Below are positions 7,145-11,721 of a stretch of 11,721 bases of DNA, piece by piece. The translations under genes and the position numbers were made by a program. Below the pieces are notes generated by a model. That model had not been told where the DNA came from. It saw nothing but the letters and a program-made list of their open reading frames with translations, and searched no databases. The stretch comes from Bacteroidales bacterium (GTDB taxonomy: Bacteria > Bacteroidota > Bacteroidia > Bacteroidales > Muribaculaceae). The stretch's first letter is position 1, and each line of letters opens with the position of its first letter. The stretch is from the NCBI GenBank assembly GCA_900770215.1, contig CAAGJW010000094.1, forward strand, positions 1 to 11,721, in the 5' to 3' direction.

Positions 7145-7761
7145 AACGGCAGATACACAACTTTCTTGGTTTTGAAATAAGGCTCGGCGAAATAGTTTTT
7201 GAGCTCATCGATGAGCACCTCATTGCAGAATGGCTGCACCTCATGAGTGAGGTCACCTCCCTTGAGGCACAGTATGCCATTGGGTATGGCATTGTGCTGA
7301 TCCTTGGCAATGAGTCGTTTCACCAGAGGCACAATTTGCGACAAGTCCATCACCGCACGGCTCACCACGAAGTCGTATTGCCCTTTCACCTCCTTCACAT
7401 CGCCATGCTGAAAGGTAACATTGCACAGTCCTGCCTCCTCAGCGATGTCGCGTGCAACCTTGAGCTTCTTGCCCACACGGTCAACCAGGTGAAACTGGAC
7501 CTCGGGGAAGTAAATGGCCAAGGGGATGCCTGGAAGGCCGCCGCCAGTGCCAAGGTCAAGGACACGGGTGCCAGGAGTGAATTTTACAAATTTCACTATA
7601 CCCAAAGAGTGCAACAGGTGGTTGACCTCAAGGTTGTCGATGTCTTTGCGCGAAATTACATTGATTTTTGCATTCCACTCGGGATAGAGGCGCTCGGCGA
7701 CAGCAAGTTGTTGCTTTTGCTTGACAGTGAGCTCCGGGAAATATTTAAGTATAGTAAGCAT
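7141..7761 (-). CDS. rsmG: 16S rRNA (guanine527-N7)-methyltransferase RsmG
   Basis: RsmG (GidB) uses S-adenosylmethionine to methylate N7 of G527 in the 530 loop of 16S rRNA; its loss gives low-level streptomycin resistance in several bacteria. The 206-residue length is typical. Visible motifs are WNAKINVISRKD (29-40), NHLLHSL (47-53), the SAM-binding VLDLGTGGGLPGIPLA (67-82), acidic Asp94 in LVDR, and the SRAV segment (134-137) that marks this family. ATG 7761 is the only sensible start, 14 bases after the stop of the upstream lipoprotein gene. Its stop overlaps the start of the MBL gene. The gene sits in the middle of a three-gene minus-strand operon. Confidence 0.93.
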   Translation of the reverse strand: MLTILKYFPELTVKQKQQLAVAERLYPEWNAKINVISRKDIDNLEVNHLLHSLGIVKFVKFTPGTRVLDLGTGGGLPGIPLAIYFPEVQFHLVDRVGKKLKVARDIAEEAGLCNVTFQHGDVKEVKGQYDFVVSRAVMDLSQIVPLVKRLIAKDQHNAIPNGILCLKGGDLTHEVQPFCNEVLIDELKNYFAEPYFKTKKVVYLPL

Positions 7762-7775
7762 CGGGAGGAAAAGAA

Positions 7776-8609
7776 TTAGAACCGTTTCAGCACCGACTTG
7801 TCGTTTGCCCAGGGTTTCAATGTAGCATAGTCGAGCGTGATCTTAGGCTCGAGATTGGCATCGGCTGCAAGCTCTTGTGGCAGATAGCTCCACGTCACGC
7901 CATTCTCGCCAAAGCAGAAGTTGGTAGTGAGCGTGAGATTGTCGATGTTGAAGAAGCCCAAATCGTTGAGCTCATCACTGTTTTTGGCTCTGTTTTGCGT
8001 CATGAGTTGCTGCTTGAGCGCCTTGCACACGGCTCCGAATGCATCGCTGCGAAACATGCTCAAGTCGATGGGCGCGATGTTTCTCAAGTCGATGTTGTAG
8101 TATTGGTGTGTCTTAGACGACACTTCATCTTTTTTCACCGTCTCTTCTTTGCATAGCGTGAGGATGTCGTGCTGGTGGTAGGCAATGGTGATGTTGACGG
8201 CTATGAGTATTTTGTCGGACACGGCACCCTCGGCTACGGCATACTCGTTGACATCGGTGCTGTCGAGCGAATTGCTATTGAGCGTGGCACGCGTGTACTC
8301 CCTGACTGCATCGTCGATGCCAAGGCTGTCGTTACCCTCAAGCACAAAACGAATGAAGAGTTTCTGCAACTTGGTGGTAGAAGCCTTGTCGATAAAAAAC
8401 TTGGGATAAGTGACCGATACATCGACAAACTCCATGCACACCTTGCCGTTGCTGCGCTTGAAACTGGCTGTGTCGCTCATTTTCACGCTTGTGAGCGAGA
8501 TAGGATACTGGCTGGTTGTTCCGTCGGTCACTGTAGCAGTCTTCTTGGTACAACTGCCAAGTAGCGACAACATGACTATCATGAAGATTAAAAAAGGTAT
8601 TTTTTTCAT
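7776..8609 (-). CDS. DUF3298/RsiV-like domain lipoprotein
   Basis: This 277-residue lipoprotein has a lipobox LGSC with Cys20 after a hydrophobic signal. The mature part resembles DUF3298-type domains: a strand-rich N-terminal half with YPKFF, and a C-terminal half with QYYNIDLRNIAPIDL, a large helical middle, and the end motif (GVTWSYLPQELAADA then KITLDYATLKPW) that matches the usual YxPYEIAPYA...IPYxxLKP ending. That domain also forms the extracytoplasmic lysozyme-sensing part of RsiV in Bacillus. Here there is no transmembrane anti-sigma region, so a sigma-control role is not supported. The acidic run of surface lipoproteins is missing (CTKKT), so it probably faces the periplasm. First gene of the operon with rsmG and the MBL gene. 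Function unknown. Confidence 0.78.
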   Translation of the reverse strand: MKKIPFLIFMIVMLSLLGSCTKKTATVTDGTTSQYPISLTSVKMSDTASFKRSNGKVCMEFVDVSVTYPKFFIDKASTTKLQKLFIRFVLEGNDSLGIDDAVREYTRATLNSNSLDSTDVNEYAVAEGAVSDKILIAVNITIAYHQHDILTLCKEETVKKDEVSSKTHQYYNIDLRNIAPIDLSMFRSDAFGAVCKALKQQLMTQNRAKNSDELNDLGFFNIDNLTLTTNFCFGENGVTWSYLPQELAADANLEPKITLDYATLKPWANDKSVLKRF

Positions 8610-8718
8610 TTCGCTGAGCTCGTGTTAGATTTCATTTGATAAAATTACAAAAAAAAACGATAACGCCGAACACATTTTGCTCATTTTACTAAATAATTCA
8701 AATATTTTTTTACTGTCA

Positions 8719-8726
8719 CAAAATTA
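8719..8726 (-). promoter_or_regulatory. Candidate -7 element for the DUF3298-rsmG-MBL operon
   Basis: The minus strand reads TAATTTTG, matching TAnnTTTG, about 110 bases upstream of the lipoprotein start at 8609. The region is very AT-rich and no firm -33 box is visible. It lies only nine bases from the opposing -7 element of the export gene, so the two promoters would overlap. Confidence 0.35.
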
Positions 8727-8734
8727 AAAAGCAG

Positions 8735-8742
8735 TATCTTTG
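8735..8742 (+). promoter_or_regulatory. Promoter -7 element for the polysaccharide export gene
   Basis: TATCTTTG matches the Bacteroidetes TAnnTTTG element, about 90 bases upstream of the start at 8833. The expected -33 position (about 8711-8715, TACTG) is a weak match. A leader of about 85 bases would result. Confidence 0.5.
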
Positions 8743-8832
8743 CGTCATGTAAAGTGCAAAACGCTAACCATGCTTTGCTTCACCGTGTACAACAGGAAAG
8801 GAAAAATATAATATAACAAATATCACAAAACA

Positions 8833-9639
8833 ATGAAATTCAGTTTTTTATTTACGTTGACTGTCGCAGCTCTCATGCTGTGCAGTTGCGGCACGCCTAA
8901 GGACATTACCTATCTGCAAGGCGTCGACACGCTGCCCGATGAGGTGCTCAAGAGTGCAGCGGCACACAATGACCCCGTCGTACAACCTGGCGACATGTTG
9001 CAAATCAACGTGTCGTCGAGCAATCCCGAAGTAGTAAAGCCGTTTAACAAAACCGAATATATCGCTACCACGACAGGGGCCAACAACATCTCCAGCGGCG
9101 ACAATTCGATCTACTTCTACCTGGTCGACAACAACGGCTATATCGACTTTCCCCTGTTGGGGCACATCAAGATAGGCGGTATGACTCAGGCCGCCGCCCA
9201 AAACTATATAGCTCATCTCATCTATCCCAAATATATTACAGAGTGCCCTAATGTTGAAATTCGCTTCCAGAATTTCCATGTCTACACGATGGGCGAGGTG
9301 AACAGTCCTGGAATGGTAAAGGCAAACAATGGCCGCATCAACGTGCTCGAGGCAATTGCACAAAGCGGTGATCTCACCATCACCGGCCGTCGCGACAACG
9401 TGATGATCATCCACACCAATGCCGATGGCAGCCGAGAGGTGAGCCGAGTGAACCTCAACGACAAGAATACCATTGTTTCGCCCAATTTCAACCTGCGGCA
9501 AAATGATATCGTCTATGTCGAGCCCAATGCATCGAAGCAACGCAGCAGTTTCTCGATCCCGCCACAATGGCAATTTGGCACGAGCATTCTGGGCATTGTC
9601 ATCTCGGTAGTTACACTGGTAGTGACCTTGACCAAATAA
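8833..9639 (+). CDS. Wza-like polysaccharide export lipoprotein
   Basis: Outer-membrane polysaccharide export family protein, 268 residues. It has lipobox LCSC with Cys19. A Poly_export domain starts at VVQPGDMLQINVSSSNPE (about 49-66) and includes GYIDFPLLGHIKIGGMT and AQNYIAHLIYPKY. An SLBB-type domain follows (FHVYTMGEVNSPGMVKANNG, NVLEAIAQSGDLTITGRRDNVMI). A C-terminal hydrophobic segment (about 250-268) is probably the helix that crosses the outer membrane. Wza proteins form the exit channel for capsule or exopolysaccharide and work with a Wzc-type co-polymerase/kinase in the inner membrane. Here no wzc or glycosyltransferase follows: the gene has its own promoter and a strong hairpin 48 bases past its stop. 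Family assignment is confident; the polymer exported is unknown. Confidence 0.9.
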   Translation: MKFSFLFTLTVAALMLCSCGTPKDITYLQGVDTLPDEVLKSAAAHNDPVVQPGDMLQINVSSSNPEVVKPFNKTEYIATTTGANNISSGDNSIYFYLVDNNGYIDFPLLGHIKIGGMTQAAAQNYIAHLIYPKYITECPNVEIRFQNFHVYTMGEVNSPGMVKANNGRINVLEAIAQSGDLTITGRRDNVMIIHTNADGSREVSRVNLNDKNTIVSPNFNLRQNDIVYVEPNASKQRSSFSIPPQWQFGTSILGIVISVVTLVVTLTK

Positions 9640-9686
9640 CATACACGCACACACGTATGGTGCCCCTGAGCGCTGTGCAACTTGTG

Positions 9687-9726
9687 AGAGCAGGGGCTGT
9701 GCCAAGGGTGGTACAGCCCCTGCTCT
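9687..9726 (+). terminator. Strong hairpin terminator after the export gene
   Basis: AGAGCAGGGGCTGT (9687-9700) pairs perfectly with ACAGCCCCTGCTCT (9713-9726), and GCC/GGT adds further pairs, leaving a six-base loop. The trailing sequence (ATTCTCTC) is only moderately T-rich, so it may be a weak intrinsic terminator or a transcript-stabilising 3' hairpin. Confidence 0.7.
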
Positions 9727-9806
9727 ATTCTCTCGATGCACAGCTCAGATAGAGCTACAAGTATTCATCACCAGCATTACACGCAAAAACAGATCGGCAT
9801 AGAGCA

Positions 9807-10259
9807 TCACTTTAAGTCGTTGCGACGCGTGAATGTCAACGTTGTCTTGGAGTCACCGTTTTCCCACTTGCGCAATACCATGGTTGTGGCTGTGAGTTTT
9901 TCTACAACATATCGGTCATCATTCTCCCATGGGTCGATGCTATTGATGTCACCCTTATAGGTAATGTCGAGATAGACCTGGGTGTCATTATTGGGGTCGG
10001 AGACATGCCAGTCATAGACCTTGTCATTAACACGGCTACCCTGTGCGGTGAGATAGTAGGTTGTCAATTCACCCCACGACCATGTCGACTCGTCGTGAGT
10101 GGCAAAGCTGTAGATATAGGGCGAAGCTGCATCGGTGCCGCTGGTGAGTTCCCACTGGCCTTTTATCAATCTTGTATTGATCTTTTCATCATCGTCGCCA
10201 CAGCTGCCCATCGTGATCAACAGCAAGGCGAGCAGCAGCAATAGTGTGATTTTTCTCAT
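9807..10259 (-). CDS. Small lipocalin-like surface lipoprotein, function unknown
   Basis: This 150-residue lipoprotein has a long leucine-rich signal and lipobox MGSC with Cys20. The residues after the Cys are GDDDEK, an acidic run that resembles the Bacteroidetes lipoprotein export signal for surface display. The mature part starts LIKGQWELTSG and ends with a strand pattern VEKLTATTMVLRKWENG...TLTFTRR. This GxWxLT opening and (L)TxTTMVLR closing are common in small lipocalin-like/DUF lipoproteins of Bacteroidales. About 130 mature residues fit a single beta-barrel or sandwich. The gene stands alone, convergent with the export gene and following the broken secreted-protein gene, with its own candidate -7 element. 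No ligand or partner can be stated. Confidence 0.8.
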   Translation of the reverse strand: MRKITLLLLLALLLITMGSCGDDDEKINTRLIKGQWELTSGTDAASPYIYSFATHDESTWSWGELTTYYLTAQGSRVNDKVYDWHVSDPNNDTQVYLDITYKGDINSIDPWENDDRYVVEKLTATTMVLRKWENGDSKTTLTFTRRNDLK

Positions 10260-10286
10260 GTTGGTTTGTTTTGATTTGTTTCACAG

Positions 10287-10294
10287 CAAAAATA
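10287..10294 (-). promoter_or_regulatory. Candidate -7 element for the small lipoprotein gene
   Basis: The minus strand reads TATTTTTG (fits TAnnTTTG) 27 bases upstream of the start codon at 10259. No clear -33 element; AT-rich context. Confidence 0.35.
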
Positions 10295-10347
10295 CAAAAA
10301 ACGATTAAAAACCATACTATATTGTTAAGATTATTTTGACCTAAATG

Positions 10348-10398
10348 CAAAAATACACGCCACTCTTGCACAGGCATTAATATGTGCAGAGTGGTGTG
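10348..10398 (-). terminator. Hairpin terminator of the broken secreted-protein gene
   Basis: Arms at 10355-10372 and 10383-10398 pair with one-base bulges (TGCACA and CCACTC cores). On the minus strand the hairpin is followed by ATTTTTGC (complement of 10347-10354). It lies about 70 bases past the stop at 10466. A smaller hairpin (AGCACC 10406-10411 with GGTGCT 10417-10422) lies between it and the stop. Confidence 0.6.
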
Positions 10399-10465
10399 CT
10401 GTTGCAGCACCTTGCGGGTGCTCTCAATCATGCATTGTCACGACACTTCTCGTCGAGAGATGCTA

Positions 10466-11603
10466 CTAGTTTAGCACCTTGGCTACAGTCTTGGTGCCAT
10501 CGGCGTGAGTCGAAACAACAATGTTAAAACCATTGAATGGCGTACTGGCCTGCATGCCAGCTGCGTTGTAGTAAACGACCTTTGTCACAACACTTGAAGC
10601 ATTCACATCGGCAAGCGCAGTCGATGATCCTGTATTCTTGAAAGCATAGATGTTGCCCACGACAAAGGTCAATGTGCCATCACCATTGCTAAAACCATCG
10701 TTGGCAGTAGGCTCGGCAGCATTGGTAATTGTGCTCACATACTTGATTTGATATAGTGTCTTCATGTCGGTGCCACGAGCTGTAATGCTGTCGATGGGCA
10801 GGCTCAGGCTGTTCCACTGGCCAGCAACCAGGTTGAATTGAAATCCCTTCTCGGGCTGATTGCCACCTGCGGCGGCAGTGTTGATGGGCACCACCGTGAG
10901 TGGAGCATTGGCAGTGGCATACACATCGAAGTGCAACGTGTCGAGAGCCGAAACGTCGACGGAGCCAAATTGAGAACCATAATAAGTAAAATTGCGGATC
11001 ACAAAGGCTTCGTCGCCGTCAATGTCGATTGTCTTGCCAGAATCGCCAGAGCCTCCCCAGCTATACCAGCCAAAGCCCTCAGCTGTGCCAAGAGCAGTGC
11101 CGTAGATGGCTACATAGGAGTTGACCGCCGGCGTGGGCACACTGGGTATTGAGGGGGGGGGTCACGTTAAGTTTCACAGTGTCGGTTACATTCACGCCGT
11201 CGCTCGCCGTAATGGCAAGGGCGTAGGCCGTGGCAGGGTCAAGCTGCAACAATTGCGACACTACAGCACCACTGGCACCCGAGGTCGACACATCGATACC
11301 ATGAGCGTGGTCAACGATATTGTAGATGATGGTGCGGGCCACATCGTCGGCAGCCTTCAAGTTAACAGTAGTCGATAGCGGAGTCACATCGCCCATTGTA
11401 GCTGTAAAGCCAGTGGGAGCATTGCTGTCGGCAATAGGCGTCTTGCCCGAGCCATAGACTCTGAACTCATAGATCGATACACCATAGTCGGTAGCAGGAT
11501 GGATAGTGTTGAATTTAACATAGCGCACCTGGCTGTTGGAGGCAGGGTTGTAATAACAGTAACGACCGCCCTGAAATCCTGAAAGGCCTGTCACCGACTC
11601 TCC
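10466..11603 (-). pseudogene. Broken secreted multidomain protein (discoidin, Fn3-like, CBM-like, sorting domain)
   Basis: Two adjoining frames encode one protein whose start is missing. From the 5' side: a C-terminal half of an F5/8C discoidin-type domain (about 11600-11445; GRYCYYNPASNSQVRYVKF, ATDYGVSIYEFRVYG), then an Fn3-like domain (about 11423-11165; NAPTGFTATMG ... AYALAITASDG). A proline linker follows, then a carbohydrate-binding-like jelly roll (about 11140-10610; GFGWYSWGGSGDSG, DVSALDTLHFDVYAT), then a C-terminal sorting-type segment (about 10588-10466; KVVYYNAAGMQAS, ADGTKTVAKVLN). The frame breaks in a nine-C run at 11153-11161: with eight C the halves join as NVTPPSIPSVPTPAVN. 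An IS66-type end at 11604 has removed the signal peptide and N-terminal domains. Intact relatives are usually secreted glycan-active or adhesive proteins. The catalytic or main domain is unknown. Confidence 0.82.
11153..11161. repeat. Homopolymer tract G9 (C9 on the coding strand)
   Basis: A run of nine G on the + strand lies inside the broken secreted-protein gene, exactly where its two frames change over. A tract of eight (or eleven) bases would join them. Such tracts slip during replication and are also prone to sequencing error. Confidence 0.9.
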
Positions 11604-11637
11604 GTAACCATCCGAAATGAGCCGTCTTTTTGGAGTA

Positions 11638-11668
11638 TTTTTTGATTGCGAGCTTTGCAGTCAAAAAA
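11638..11668 (+). promoter_or_regulatory. Hairpin just upstream of tnpB start codon
   Basis: TTTTTTGATTGC (11638-11649) pairs with GCAGTCAAAAAA (11657-11668), giving 12 bp with one G-U pair and a seven-base loop. It ends three bases before the tnpB ATG at 11672, so in a transcript reading in from outside it would cover the ribosome landing site. Confidence 0.6.
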
Positions 11669-11671
11669 GCT

Positions 11672-11721
11672 ATGTTTAATTTGAACGAGAACAACCGGTT
11701 TGTGATGGCGCAGCATCCCAC
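11672..11721 (+). CDS. tnpB: IS66 accessory protein TnpB, N-terminal fragment
   Basis: Sixteen codons are visible before the window ends: MFNLNENNRFVMAQHP. IS66 TnpB (Orf2) proteins start with this kind of sequence (MF-L----R-(Y/F)----PTDMR), and the next base pair (AC) would allow the expected Thr. TnpB is a small protein (about 110-120 residues) needed with the DDE transposase TnpC for IS66 transposition. The start codon is preceded by a hairpin and by the element's terminus. Identification rests on a short segment plus the GTAA terminus at the right distance. Confidence 0.72.
   Translation, partial: MFNLNENNRFVMAQHP

Larger units (their letters stand above)
11604..11721 (+). mobile_element. 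Left end of an IS66-family insertion sequence (continues past window)
   Basis: The element begins GTAACCATCC at 11604. IS66-family termini characteristically start GTAA, and the reading of the minus-strand gene ends here. About 68 bases later a + strand ORF starts with the typical IS66 TnpB opening. There is no room for a tnpA gene, so this would be a tnpB-tnpC type element. IS66 elements make 8-bp target duplications, so GACTCTCC (11596-11603) is the predicted copy on this side. The other end lies outside the window, so the element is assigned from one end only. Confidence 0.78.

Noticed and set aside
8848..9741. 297-codon minus-strand frame opposite the Wza-like gene
   Set aside because: It is antisense to a well-supported family member, and its sequence is Cys/His/Val-rich without any motif.
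11515..11721. Minus-strand frame running across 11604 to the window edge
   Set aside because: It crosses the IS66/gene junction and is out of frame with the discoidin domain. It is antisense to tnpB.
1..11721. CRISPR arrays, tRNA or rRNA genes, toxin-antitoxin or defence systems
   Set aside because: No regularly spaced repeats, no cloverleaf-like sequences and no such gene families were seen on either strand.

Overview
The window looks like a chromosomal segment of a Bacteroidales bacterium (Muribaculaceae/Prevotella-like). The evidence is a Bacteroidetes-type omega subunit next to a BamD lipoprotein, several TAnnTTTG promoter elements with no clear Shine-Dalgarno sites, many lipoproteins and Sec-exported proteins, a Bacteroidetes-style C-terminal sorting domain, and mobile elements of kinds common in this order. 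No complete novel multi-gene system is visible. The core genes are ordinary and the interesting material is at both ends.

Left end (1-525): the 3' part of a group II intron on the + strand. Its reverse transcriptase/maturase ORF is a relic: about 18 N-terminal codons run straight into the C-terminal maturase region, the catalytic RT domain is missing, and there is a nonsense codon and a frameshift. Domains V and VI are still recognisable, with a bulged branch-point A at 519. The intron ends 16 bases from the stop codon of the first gene, which lies on the opposite strand.

Middle (542-8609): a minus-strand block holds a secreted C1B papain-fold peptidase, an exported TPR protein and a U32-family protein (RlhA-like), each with its own likely promoter. 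A + strand bamD-rpoZ pair follows (envelope assembly and RNA polymerase omega) and ends at a hairpin terminator that probably works in both directions. Facing it is a minus-strand operon: DUF3298-type lipoprotein, rsmG (16S rRNA G527 methyltransferase), and an MBL-fold hydrolase translationally coupled to rsmG.

Right part (8610-11721): a divergent promoter region precedes a lone Wza-like polysaccharide export lipoprotein, closed by a strong hairpin. A small lipoprotein with an acidic surface-export-like signal follows on the minus strand. Then comes a broken minus-strand gene for a secreted multidomain protein (discoidin half-domain, Fn3-like, carbohydrate-binding-like jelly roll, sorting domain). 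It is damaged twice: a run of nine C residues on its coding strand puts the two halves out of frame by one base, and its 5' half is cut off by the left end of an IS66-family element, whose tnpB begins at 11672 and runs off the window. There are no tRNA, rRNA or CRISPR features.
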